DNA of 60,000 nucleotides from Symsagittifera roscoffensis (lineage: Eukaryota > Xenacoelomorpha > Acoela > Convolutidae): positions 20,964,701 through 21,024,700 of the forward strand of contig NC_087063.1 of NCBI RefSeq assembly GCF_963678635.1, written 5' to 3'. Below, piece by piece: positions 44,981 to 55,632 of this stretch (position 1 is the stretch's first letter; each line of letters begins with the position of its first letter). The notes below the pieces were generated by a model. That model did no database searches. It was not told the origin of the DNA and saw nothing but the letters and a program-made list of their open reading frames with translations. The translations under genes and the position numbers were made by a program.

Positions 44981-45511
44981 TGTTCCGACTTTCGATACAA
45001 AAGTAACGGAATATTTGTGCTCGGGGTGGTTTTTTTTCTTCAGACAAATTTCGACTTTTTAATTAGCCATTTTTGACGGAATTTTTTATATCATTCAAAA
45101 GGTGTTGTTGTCTTGAGCTTGAATTTGAAAAGATATTTCACCTGTGATTATTTTTTTGTAAAGATATGGGGTTTAAAGATTGCCATTTTGGCCAATTTGG
45201 GACAATTAACCCGCGATATATTTCGCGCTATTATCGTGTAAGCGGAGATTTAAACCGTCTTAGAAATTGTTCCAAATTGGTTGAAAGAAGCTTATTTGCC
45301 ATAATTGGTTTGTTACAAGGAGCGAAATCTATCCTTTTGTACTTTATATGTTGTGTGGGGGGATGATTTTCATTAAAAAATTTCAAAATTTAGAATTTTT
45401 TTTTTCATTTTGTTTTATTTCAGTGAATTTTTTTATGTTATTACTGCTTCATTGACCTTTAAAAGGCAGTCGGAACATTCAGGGCTTCGCCCTGATACGA
45501 GCTATCTCGTT
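44981..45511 (+). mobile_element. Helentron-like element, copy L
   Basis: Full-length plus-strand copy starting TTGTTCCGACTTTCGATACA. Hairpin intact, but the terminal AGCAGTCTTGTT is changed to AGCTATCTCGTT. Together with the minus-strand copy at 44233 it forms an inverted repeat with arms over 500 bp. Confidence 0.8.
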
Positions 45512-46009
45512 GATTATTGTGTTCCAGGAGAAACGCAAAAGTTTAGAGTAAAACTCAAATTTGATTTATGTAATTAGTCATTTTATTCGCAATTATGACA
45601 TTCAACTTTTTTATGGAAGAAAGCTAGTCAAATCATTCTCACAAATGGGAGAATTTTTGTCGTAGTTCTTATGCAGTTTTTTAAATGCATGAAATGTATG
45701 AGCCATAGGGAAAAAAATTCCATGGGCTACATTTTTTGCCAACCCGGGTTTGATAAAAAAAATGTGGTTAAAAATTTAATGGAAAAACTTCAGGTTCAGC
45801 TAATCAAAACAGCTCTTTAAAATTTGTATTCTATTTTGCCTAAATTTGTGTAAACAGAATAGACATTTTTCGCAGTTTTTGATGGCACAGTTTTAACAAT
45901 TATTGTCTTCATTGTTTTTTTGTCTAATTTTGTCTCAATTTGATAAATACGAGCTTAAAACTTTTCTTGATGTCGGTGAATCAGCATTCAAGGGTGCCAA
46001 AACTTGTTG
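45512..46009. other. intronic DNA without recognised features
   Basis: Nothing supported between the inverted pair and the palindromes. Confidence 0.35.
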
Positions 46010-46075
46010 AATAGTGCCAAAACTGTTTTGCTTAGGTTATTATAATAACCTAAGCAAAACAGTTTTGGCACTATT
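46010..46075. repeat. 66 bp perfect palindrome
   Basis: The sequence from AATAGTGCCAAAACTG reads identically on the complementary strand, centred between 46042 and 46043 (GGTTATTA|TAATAACC). There is no spacer, so arms of 33 bp can form a complete cruciform or hairpin. Confidence 0.95.
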
Positions 46076-46083
46076 ATTTCCAG

Positions 46084-46167
46084 TTTTGTCGCTATACTAA
46101 TAATGAAGCGAAATGAAGCTAAATATATTTAGCTTCATTTCGCTTCAGATTTAGTATTGCGACAAAA
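46084..46167. repeat. 84 bp near-perfect palindrome
   Basis: Arms of 42 bp centred at AAATA|TATTT (46125/46126), with core GAAGCGAAATGAAGCTAAAT and its complement. A few mismatches lie in the outer third. It starts 8 bp after the 66 bp palindrome. Confidence 0.92.
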
Positions 46168-47279
46168 TCTTGAGATAATTTCGCTATAATTGACACGAAG
46201 TTTGTCAAAAACTGAAAAAAAAACTCTTTTTTTTTGTTTTCGAATAACATCATTGGCACCTTGCTGCTTTTTTGCCATTGTTGCTGAATTTATTGCTTTG
46301 GTTTGCCCTTTTTATAAGGTTGTTTTAAAAACGTTTTTGGCTCTCAGGAACTTTTTTCGCCTCTAGTACTTCGGCGCGTTTGTACTGAACTGAAAAAATT
46401 TCAAATTCAATCACAACTTGTAAATTTTAAGAGATAAATTACAAACTAATTGTATAATGTAAAATGAAAAAGCTTGATGAACTTAATTGTGCGACTAGAG
46501 TCTACCGTCCTCAATCAAGTACAAAAATTGATTTCATCCAGTTCAGAGTTTCACTTAAAGGTTCAGGAAGGCAACCTTTCTCGGGGAAGTTCAAGAAGTA
46601 TATTAGAACATCTAGCTCTTAATGAAGACATTTTTCACCACACTCACACAAGCGTCACCCTCGGTCATGTGACACGCAATTTCTCTGGTTAACTGGTTAT
46701 AATACCATATGTTGATATCTAAACATGGAATTTCAGGTTAATTAGTTCTCGTAACGGTTCATTGGACTTTCTTAAGTAGAAATCTCAGTTTTTTAATCTA
46801 ATACTAAGTTTTTCACACACCCTAAGATATAATTTTGCCGCTTTTAGGGCTTTTAGGTTTGCTCTGTATTCGATCAGTAGTTTTTCCGTTTTGTGCTATG
46901 ATGTAATAAGAAAGCCGATGATAAAATATTGACTTTACAAAACAAAAGTGGAAACTATTTTGCATGAACCTTCCTTAACTTAGTCAATTTCTAAGTTTGT
47001 TCCAATTTTATTATAAATAACTCCCAGCAACGATACCTGCTGAATACGGGTTCGTGTATCGCAAACAAGTAGCCAAAATACACTTCACTAATGGGCTGAA
47101 AGTGTCTTCCAATGGAAACCAATAATCTGATTGGGTAAGTTCAATGCACAGTTTAGTACCAGTGACCCCCACAGTAACATCACAGGACCTGCGTGGATCA
47201 AGTTAACACCATAACCCCCCCCCCCCAGTAATGCGGCTTAGGGGAGATATAAGCCAGGCTCTAAGACAAAATTCGGAAT
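46168..47279. other. intronic DNA; probable 3' UTR of the antisense gene at its right end
   Basis: A 72-codon plus frame at 46474-46692 has no motif. A run of 12 cytosines lies at 47215-47226. The part next to 47280 would be the 3' UTR of the LYRM1-like gene read on the minus strand. Confidence 0.35.
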
Positions 47280-47530
47280 TTAATTATTTACACGCAGCTC
47301 TAAAACAACTTTTATCCAATTTAAACGGCTCATTGGATCATTAGAATTTATAAATTTTGGGAGAGGGGGGAGATAAGCTGATCCAGTCCTGCTTCTGACG
47401 TAATACTCGATGATGTCGAAACCCTGGATGCAAATGCGAACATAATCTCCGGGCATTTTTTTGCACTCGCCGTAGAATTCGTCTCGCATGACCTCTAGAT
47501 GTTCAGTGCCAGACCCAGCTTTCATTAGCA
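47280..47530 (-). CDS. LYRM1-like: LYR-motif protein (LYRM1-like), terminal exon
   Basis: Minus-strand exon behind a strong acceptor (TTTTTTTTCAG ending at 47531). It encodes LMKAGSGTEHLEVMRDEFYG, ECKKMPGDYVRICIQGFDII and EYYVRSRTGSAYLPPLPKF, then a short tail and stop. The pattern LE..R.EF..., then (D)x(V/I)(R/K)xCI......IE......Y, and a PP-containing tail resembles the second half of LYRM1 (Complex1_LYR family, small helical proteins mostly binding mitochondrial acyl carrier protein). The exon with the L-Y-R motif itself was not found upstream (higher coordinates). Other LYR proteins (LYRM2, SDHAF1) are less similar by eye. Composition is clearly coding-like. It lies antisense inside intron 3 of the WDR88-like gene. 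Confidence 0.5.
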
Positions 47531-49112
47531 CTGAAAAAAAACGCCAAAAGTAATTTTTATATTTTGAGCTTAGCTAAGCCAAACGTGCAATTAAAACATG
47601 CTCCATTCCAGTTTTTTCATATAAAAATTTGTTATAAGAAATAAAAGAAATATCAAATGCAGGGAGGGACAAATGAGAGCCAACAAATTGTTTAAGTACA
47701 GCTCAAAACTTACAAAATTGATATATTATCTCAATAAAGTTTCTGTCTAACCAACCTGCTGCTGTGACAATTATTTTCAGGATCAAACTCTTCTTCAAGA
47801 AGTTGCTCTTGAACATGTACATTTCTTTCGAAAGAAATTTGAGTTCTATGAATGACTTTTATATTGAAAAAAGATTGGTTTATTGTTGCACGAGAAAAAT
47901 ATTGCACAACACCCGTGTCGGTGTCAGTGCTTTTGTTAATTTTAACCAATGAATCACAAATCAAAAAATAATTTCATATTTTGGCCTTAATCGAAACAAC
48001 TTTTTCAGCCAAATGTTACTTTGAGGCTTTATTGACTAGTTTTAACTTAACAAAAGACAGAAAAAGCAAATGTTCAAATTCAGGCTGCAGTACAAAAAAC
48101 AATCGCATCTGCTCCCTAGAAAGCGTCTGAAGTTACATTGATAGTTTGATGCTCATTGAAAAAACTATTAAAAAAAGGTTTTAACCAGTTATCAAAAGTC
48201 ACCATTTCAGGGATACAAATTCCGGCCGACCGAAAGGTTCCCCCCTTTAAAACTTATTTAAGACATCCATTTTTGGCTGAACGACCCTAAACTATGCTAA
48301 TTTTTAGGGGGAGCGGACGCAAAAAAGATCGATCTGCAGTTTATTTTTGTATGCATGTTTTTTCGGACTAAACTATGTATATATTATAATTTTTTTTTAA
48401 TTATCATTTATCAGTGTTCCTAGCGCTGAATTATTTTAATCATAAGCTTTGCAGCATTGCAATAAGAGTGTAAACGTCTCAAATATTACGATTTTGAAGC
48501 CAACTTTCATAGTCACTACATAGCAGTCCAAAATTTTCTTCATAATTCTAAGCAGAGTCTGGAAATGGTATAGTCCTAACCTAAGTTTGAACTTGATCAG
48601 AAACAAAATCCAGTTATAATCCAGGGAAAACTGTACATCGACACAAAAACTTGAGCACTGACCCAATCGAAGTGTAAACAAAATCCAGGAAAAATCTAAG
48701 CATTTTTGCGTGAAAGTCTTCTTCATGATCGCAGAAAAAACTGAGCAGAGTTAAGTGGCATACAATCAATATTTTGCAAGATTTTGTCAAAAACTTGAAA
48801 AAAAGCCTTCCCATGTCAACTAACAAAATCTGCTGCTCAAATGCGAGTATGTTATCAGAAAAACGTGCTTATAGTTTTAATAAATGTTTCGGTGAATTTT
48901 TTGTATCATTGCTCTTAGAATTGGAAACAATTTTTCAAGGCTTGGTGTTTTTACAATTAAATTCAATAATAATGAATGTGGAACATTTGTTTCAAAAATA
49001 GTCCAAACAGAGGCTCAACAGAATCTCAAAACTGTTACCATAAATCCAAACAGAGTCTTTTCATAACCCTAACGTAAACCTAATCAACCATAAACAAAAT
49101 GTGATTATAATT
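47531..49112. other. intronic DNA; expected site of upstream LYRM1-like exon(s)
   Basis: No exon with an LYR motif and matching phase (2 nt of a split codon must be completed) was identified. A minus frame at 47731-47964 ends near a CAG|GTTGGT donor-like site but is not LYR-like. Confidence 0.35.
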
Positions 49113-51255
49113 TCGAGCTCAGTCTGTACATAAACGCTAGTCTGTATATAAAAACGGTCCCAGTCAACAGCTAGAAAAATCCATGAAAACCCAATCAATA
49201 ATATGTTATTGATTCAATAATTAAAAAAAATGACGAGAAGTGAAGTAAAACAAAATAGTTATAATCAATAGTAACAAAAGTACAACCATTCCAGTATTGC
49301 CATTTTTTAAAGAAAATTCAGATCAAATTTGATCAGAAAATTACTGTATGTAAACTGCTGTAGAAAATGTAAGCAATCAAAGAAGTATATTTAACACAGT
49401 TGACCAAGTTTTTAGCAGAAAAACCAAGGGGAAGATCAAAAAATGATGGTTTGATGGTTTTTCAGCGATAATCGAAATTGAATTAGAAAAATCAGTTAGC
49501 GGAGCAAACAAAAATTGAATCCTTAAATCAGAAGTTTAACAAACAAAGCAACTGTTAAATGTCTGAAAAAAAGAAAGTGTTGTTTTTTGCAGTTTTTGAC
49601 ATCAACGGTCGCAAAAACTCGTAGCTTAAATGAAAAACAGCTTAAAGTGTATCGTAAAAGTCTCTGTTTGTTTCTCAAAACTAATTGATTTCACATTGTG
49701 CAATCGTGTCCTATGAAATCAAGGTTTTTTTTCTTTCTACCATGTTAGAAAAAGTCTTTTGCTAGTTTTTGTTTGTTTTTTGATTATAGGTAATTAATGT
49801 TTTCTTTAAGGAGATTAAAAACAGATGTCGAGCTCAGTCTGTACATAAACGCTAGTCTGTATATAAAAACGGTCCCAGTCAACAGCTAGAAAAATCCATG
49901 AAAACCCAATCAATAATATGTTATTGATTCAATAATTAAAAAAAATGACGAGAAGTGAAGTAAAACAAAATAGTTATAATCAATAGTAACAAAAGTACAA
50001 CCATTCCAGTATTGCCATTTTTTAAAGAAAATTCAGATCAAATTTGATCAGAAAATTACTGTATGTAAACTGCTGTAGAAAATGTAAACAATCAAAGAAG
50101 TATATTTAACACAGTTGACCAAGTTTTTAGCAGAAAAATCAAGGGGAAGATCAAAAAATGATGGTTTGATGGTTTTTCAGCGATAATCGAAATTGAATTA
50201 GAAAAATCAGTTAGCGGAGCAAACAAAAATTGAATCCTTAAATCAGAAGTTTAACAAACAAAGCAACTGTTAAATGTCTGAAAAAAAGAAAGTGTTGTTT
50301 TTTGCAGTTTTTGACATCAACGGTCGCAAAAACTCGTAGCTTAAATGAAAAACAGCTTAAAGTGTATCGTAAAAGTCTCTGTTTGTTTCTTAAAACTAAT
50401 TGATTTCACATTGTGCAATCGTGTCCTATGAAATCAAGGTTTTTTTCTTTCTACCATGTTAGAAAAAGTCTTTTGCTAGTTTTTGTTTGTTTTTTGATTA
50501 TAGGTAATTAATGTTTTCTTTAAGGAGATTAAAAACAGATGTCGAGCTCAGTCTGTACATAAACGCTAGTCTGTATATAAAAACGGTCCCAGTCAACAGC
50601 TAGAAAAATCCATGAAAACCCAATCAATAATATGTTATTGATTCAATAATTTAAAAAAATGACGAGAAGTGAAGTAAAACAAAATAGTTATAATCAATGG
50701 TAACAAAAGTACAACAATTCCAGTATTGCCATTTTTTAAAGAAAATTCAGATCAAATTTGATCAGAAAATTACTGTATGTAAACTGCTGTAGAAAATGTA
50801 AACAATCAAAGAAGTATATTTAACACAGTTGACCAAGTTTTTAGCAGAAAAATCAAGGGGAAGATCAAAAAATGATGGTTTGATGGTTTTTCAGCGATAA
50901 TCGAAATTGAATTAGAAAAATCAGTTAGCGGAGCAAACAAAAATTGAATCCTTAAATCAGAAGTTTAACAAACAAAGCAACTGTTAAATGTCTGAAAAAA
51001 AGAAAGTGTTGTTTTTTGCAGTTTTTGACATCAACGGTCGCAAAAACTCGTAGCTTAAATGAAAAACAGCTTAAAGTGTATCGTAAAAGTCTCTGTTTAT
51101 TTCTCAAAACTAATTGATTTCTCATTGTGCAATCGTGTCCTATGAAATCAATGTTTTTTTTCTTTCTACCATGTTAGAAAAAGTCTTTTGCTAGTTTTTG
51201 TTTGTTTTTTGATTATAGGTAAATAATGTTTTCTTTAAGGAGATTAAAAACAGAT
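49113..51255. repeat. tandem array, 3 units of 714-715 bp
   Basis: Units 49113-49827, 49828-50541 and 50542-51255, each beginning TCGAGCTCAGTCTGTACATA and ending ATTAAAAACAGATG or similar. They differ by only a handful of substitutions and one or two single-base length changes in homopolymers. The third unit is the most diverged. No open frame, terminal repeat or RNA gene was found in the unit. It is unrelated to the 1445 bp array. Confidence 0.92.
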
Positions 51256-51889
51256 AGCAAGAGCTTATAATTTTCTGCAACTTCTTCCAAATGATGTAAA
51301 CGAGTAAAAATTTTTGTATAGTTTTCCAGAATCAATTGGGGAGCTTACTTTAATAATTTTTTTCTACTTGAAATGCAAGCGTTGTATGAGTACTTAGTCC
51401 TAACGTGAAATTTTTATTCGCATGGTCTTCTAAAAAGTGGTGGCATGAGTATGACCAGAACAGTAGGAGAAATGTACTAACATCATTTATTTTGTGAGAC
51501 AAAAAATCCTTGATCAGCTATTAAACTAGCGGGTTACTGATCGAGAACGCGGGACTAGCGCTGCTAGTTGAAATGTCCATTTTGTTTTAGGGAAGGTATT
51601 CATTTATCTAGTTTTCACTCTGAAACTGAATGTTCATTTTAGATCTGTAATATAGACCTGAACTAAATTTTATTATCCAAAGATTGAAAAAGTATAGATT
51701 TTCCATAAGGTGTATCCGCTGGTTATCCAAGGGTTGGGATTGAGTTTGTTACGATTTTCTTACAATCGGAGCGTTGTGATTTGGTAATTTTCAGTTCTAC
51801 TTTTATACTAATTTTTCGAGCTGTAGGCGAATATTTTTCAGCCTTTTAAGATCAGTTAGACTTAGTGCAGTCTTTTTTTTCAGAAAAAG
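51256..51889. other. intronic DNA
   Basis: No recognised features between the tandem array and the dispersed repeat. Confidence 0.35.
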
Positions 51890-52160
51890 TTTCCAATAGC
51901 AAAAATGTTGAGGGCTCAATGTAAGCGCCCAATGAAAGAGAAAATTGCTGAGAGCTTTATTTAAGTTTCCAATTCTAGAATGATCTAGAACAGTACCGCT
52001 ACAAAATGCAAAGCAACTAAATTGGGAACGCTATGAAATAGATTGAAATGAAGGCAATTATACAGTGGCGCATATGCTTGCTAGAAATCTCTTATACTGT
52101 TGATCTTTTTATCAACAAATTAAAAAGTTTAATTTTGTTTTAAGTTTCTAATTCAATCTT
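51890..52160 (+). repeat. dispersed repeat, uninterrupted copy
   Basis: Matches 52925-53025 joined to 54353-54480 (shared TGCTGAGAGCT, CAATTCTAGAAT, GCATATGCTTG, ACTGTTGAT and TTTATCAACAAA). This copy has no insertion at CAACTAAA-TTGGGAACGC, so it shows the pre-insertion state of the other copy. Confidence 0.7.
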
Positions 52161-52924
52161 GAACAGAAAACATCCAAATTCATTTTTGGAGAATGATAAA
52201 CCCGAAGAATCCCAGATTAGTGAATATCAATTTTTGCGTAACATTTTTCTTTCAATCAGGCCAGATAATTTTAAACGCTTTGATTTACCTTTAAAAAATT
52301 CCAATACGTTTTGAAAAAGGTTATAATAACCAATATACAACATTGGCCAAAAAGTATTAAACAGTTCCAACAAATTTTTGTTTGTTGTGTGTATATGTTT
52401 TAGTGTTTTAGAGATTCCTTGTGAGGAGATGATCCATCATTGTTGTTGCATACCTAGAGAAGACTGTTTCCGGGGATGAAATTTGTTTTCGTTTTTCATT
52501 CACGGTTATTTATGCGATTAAAGTCCAAGCTCATAGTTCTTCTTCTTCAACATAATTTTTTCATTTTTGCAATTCACGAATTCCATGAAAGTTGCCGTTG
52601 TTAGATCTCTGCACAGTCTCAGTATAGTCATCTAATGTAGGTATTTGTAGCTCAATCGTTATACATTTTGAAGCTATTTTGAAATAAGTCTTGAATCTAT
52701 TAAAGAATGACAATCCTTATCGAAGGTTGGATCTTTATCATTAGAAGTTTTTTTTTCCTCTTCGAAACCCACAACAAAAAATAGTTTTCCGTAAAATATG
52801 TTTGGTTGGTCTGATTTTGTTATAAATTGCTAAAAAAAAAAAATCTGCCGTCGAATTGGAGGAAACTATCTATTCTAACACAGCAGGCAACTTGAATTGT
52901 ACTTTTCGATTGGCAACTAATGAC
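52161..52924. other. intronic DNA
   Basis: Nothing recognised apart from homopolymer tracts. Confidence 0.35.
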
Positions 52925-53025
52925 GTCTTATGAAGCAGAGAAATGCTGAGAGCTCAATTTAGAGCTTGCAATTCTAGAATAATTTAGAAAAGAAGCTGTT
53001 GCAGAACTGCAAACCAACTAAAATG

Positions 53026-54352
53026 CCCGTACCCAAAAGGGTTTTCTGTGCAAGATCTGAAATTTTTTAATTTCAATTCTTGATAAGAATTTGAAAAAAT
53101 TAGATTTCAAATTTGGATCTAAAGTACAAAGTTTCAGATCTGAAATAGTTTGAAAAACAAAATTTTGAAATTAGATCTGAGAAACCCTTTGTTAAATTAT
53201 AAATTATAAATTTCGAGCAAACAATTGAGTTTTTATTTTTCGTTGTTTCTGCAATTGACAGTTATGTTTAGATTAACTAGTGGTAAAAAAAACTTCCGAA
53301 CAATCCGAGTAGCTAGCAGAATCTATCAAATTCAAATGCATCAAAATAGCAAACATTGTGTCAGAGTCATTAATTTTTCAGATCTGAAATAACCAAGAAA
53401 AACTAAATTTCAGATCCGAATACAGTGCTGATTTAAATTAACCGGATAAAACGCGTTAAACTTGAAATTTAAAACGCATTTTTCTCAAATTGGGTTGAGT
53501 TTAGGTAAAAACTTATGAAGACAAAACTTGCTTAAAACTTAAGCAGAATTAAAATGGTGTAATTTATTTTGCGAATTTCGGGCCCGAAATTTTACCCCAA
53601 AAATGGGTCATTTTGGTTTTTCTTAGTTAATCAAAAATTACGCCAAAAATACCCAGTCGATCACAGACATAATTTTATCAAAGTGAGCCCCTTACGTAGC
53701 TCAACAAATTTTAAGAAGGGTATTTTCTCCAAAAAAAATTTGCAAATTGTTTAAAAATTGTTTTTAAATAAAAAGTTGGTATTTTATATAGTAAAAACGA
53801 CCTTTTTTGTCTATCAAACAAAAATAAATTAACTTATACAATATTTTGGAGAATCTACCCTTCTTAAAGTTTGTTGGGCTACGTAAGAGGCTCACATTAA
53901 TATAATTATGTCTGTGATCGACTAGGTATTTTTGGCGTAATTTTTGATTAACTAAGAAAAACCAAAATGACCCATTTTTGGGGTAAAATTTCGGGCCCGA
54001 AATTCGCAAAATAAATTACACCATTTTAATTCTGCTAAAGTTTTAAGCAAGTTTTGTCTTCATAAGTTTTTACCTAAACTCAACCCAATTTGAGAAAAAT
54101 TCGTTGTAAATTTCAAGTTTAACGCGTTTTATCCGGTTAATTTAAATCAGCACTTTATACATCTGAATTATATTTTTTCAGATCTGAAATAATCAATTAA
54201 AACAAAATTTCAGCTCTGAAATTAGATCTGAAATAACCCATTTGTAAAGTATCCAAGTGTTATTTTAAAATTTCACAACCCATTTCAGATCTGAAATTTA
54301 GATCTGAAAAAGATTATTTCAGATCTGAATTAGAACATTTCCTAGGTACGGG
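53026..54352. mobile_element. outer element with CCCGTACC ends and AGATCTGAAAT motif clusters
   Basis: Starts CCCGTACCC and ends GGTACGGG, an 8 bp inverted terminus, flanked by TG at 53024-53025 and 54353-54354. The sequence on either side joins up in the homologous uninterrupted repeat at 51890-52160, which supports these as real insertion boundaries. Inside, the palindrome-like ATTTCAGATCTGAAAT and halves of it recur about a dozen times on both sides of a second, nested element. No protein is encoded. Superfamily unknown. Confidence 0.6.
53423..54155. mobile_element. nested foldback element, Tc1/mariner-like, ~310 bp arms
   Basis: Flanked by TA at 53421-53422 and 54156-54157. It begins CAGTGCTGATTTAAATTAAC and ends in the complement of AAGTGCTGATTTAAATTAAC. 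The arms (about 53423-53734 and 53844-54155) are nearly identical. For this reason the same 50-residue frame appears on both strands (53569 on plus, 54009 on minus); those frames are not genes. A ~110 bp spacer separates the arms. Confidence 0.88.
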
Positions 54353-54530
54353 TGCGAACGCAATGAAAGAGAATGAACTGAAGTGCATATGCTTGTTCAA
54401 ATGCTCTCGCACTGTTGATTTTTTATCAACAAAAAAGTTTTAATTTTGTTCTAAGATTCTAGTTCAATTTTGAACATAGAACACTGCAATCTGAGTTAAA
54501 AGTCATACCAATAATATCTACTTTGCCTAG

Positions 54531-54662
54531 GCTATCTCGAACTCATGTGCCATTTCTCCTGACTCCAAGTGTGCGGCGTCTATGAGTGATGTTGAATACA
54601 TTCTCCAACTATGGGATGTCAATTCGGGCAAATGCATCAAAAACATCAAAGCATTCCACAAG
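54531..54662 (+). CDS. WDR88-like: WDR88-like protein, exon 4 (WD 3)
   Basis: Acceptor CTTTGCCTAG, donor AAG|GTAACA. Forty-four codons: AISNSCAISPDSKCAASMSD, then VEYILQLWDVNSGKCIKNIK. Typical third blade with LWDV at its D strand. Phase 0 on both sides. Confidence 0.88.
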
Positions 54663-54981
54663 GTAACAAATTTGAAGTATGAAAATTTAATTGCGTATTA
54701 ATTAGTTTTTGCCAGTCGTCAAATATTCAATTTTTTATTTTCCATATTTGAGAAACTCGCATCAGTGGAAAAAAGATGCTTAAATTCGGATAGATTAACA
54801 GCTTAATTTATGAACAATTTATATCAATTTGATGGCGTTTATACTTTACTTATTTTTATGATTTAATAAATAAAAACAAACATTTAGCTAAACTCGATCA
54901 AAATAAACAAATATTACAAAATTTCACAATTTTTGTATCCCGTCGATAGTCTACTGGTCCAATCAATAACTTGTTTTTCAG

Positions 54982-55632
54982 AGCTATGCCACCCATCTAT
55001 CCTTCGACAAGACTGGAACCCGAGTCATGACTTCAAGTGTGGACGGGCAAATCAAAATTTTTGACGTCAGATCTTTCGCCACAACTTTGAAACTCCTGGA
55101 CGGACATCAAGGAGTCGTATCACATGCTCAGTTTTCAGCCGACAATCGCAAAGTCGTATCGTGTGGTTGGGACAAACGAATCTGTGTGTGGGATATTGCC
55201 ACTGGTCTTTTCAGACATGAAGGCGCCAAAGTTTACGAAAACGGTCACGAAGGTTCAATCAGTTCATGTCTTCTAGATGGCAACATGCTGGTATCCTGTA
55301 GTTACGACCAGACAATTTCAGTCTGGGATTGCGTCAACGGAACTGTCAAACTGTCGCTTAAAGGTCACGAAGGCTGGATCAACGATGTTGTTTTATCGGA
55401 TGACCGAAAATGGCTGGCATCTGCGTCTAAAGACTCGACAGTTCGACTTTGGAACATTGAAGATTCGGATCGTTTGAAGTATATTGCAAAAACTACATCT
55501 GTTGGTCTGCGGGTTCTGACCTGCGAAAACTGTAAAAAGCCTTTTTCGCTCAGTATGCAAGAGCACGATGAGATTTCGGAGGAGTTTAAGAAGTTTTGCT
55601 TCTTTTGTCGTATTCACTATGAATCAAAATAA
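54982..55632 (+). CDS. WDR88-like: WDR88-like protein, exon 5 (WD 4-7 and zinc-ribbon-like tail)
   Basis: Acceptor TTGTTTTTCAG, stop TAA at 55630. It encodes four further blades: TRVMTSSVDGQIKIFDV, then GHQGVV with KVVSCGWDKRICVWDI, GHEGSI with LVSCSYDQTISVWD, and GHEGWI with WLASASKDSTVRLWNI. With exons 1-4 the protein has about 402 residues and seven blades, a complete propeller that would act as a protein-interaction scaffold. After the propeller, CENC and CFFC (spacing CX2C-X21-CX2C) suggest a small zinc ribbon. The best remembered relative is WDR88; other WD40 scaffolds are possible because the fold is degenerate. Confidence 0.88.
   Translation, partial: SYATHLSFDKTGTRVMTSSVDGQIKIFDVRSFATTLKLLDGHQGVVSHAQFSADNRKVVSCGWDKRICVWDIATGLFRHEGAKVYENGHEGSISSCLLDGNMLVSCSYDQTISVWDCVNGTVKLSLKGHEGWINDVVLSDDRKWLASASKDSTVRLWNIEDSDRLKYIAKTTSVGLRVLTCENCKKPFSLSMQEHDEISEEFKKFCFFCRIHYESK

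Noticed and set aside
46474-46692. 72-codon plus-strand frame
   Set aside because: No recognisable domain, no splice context and no composition shift.
47030-47150. Plus-strand frame with IPAEYGFVYRKQ resembling the start of an MGST3-type protein
   Set aside because: Similarity is limited to about seven residues, the frame stops soon after, and the region is better read as 3' UTR of the antisense gene.
53569-54009. The same ~50-residue frame on both strands
   Set aside because: Explained by the inverted arms of the foldback element; composition is not protein-like and no second exon is seen.
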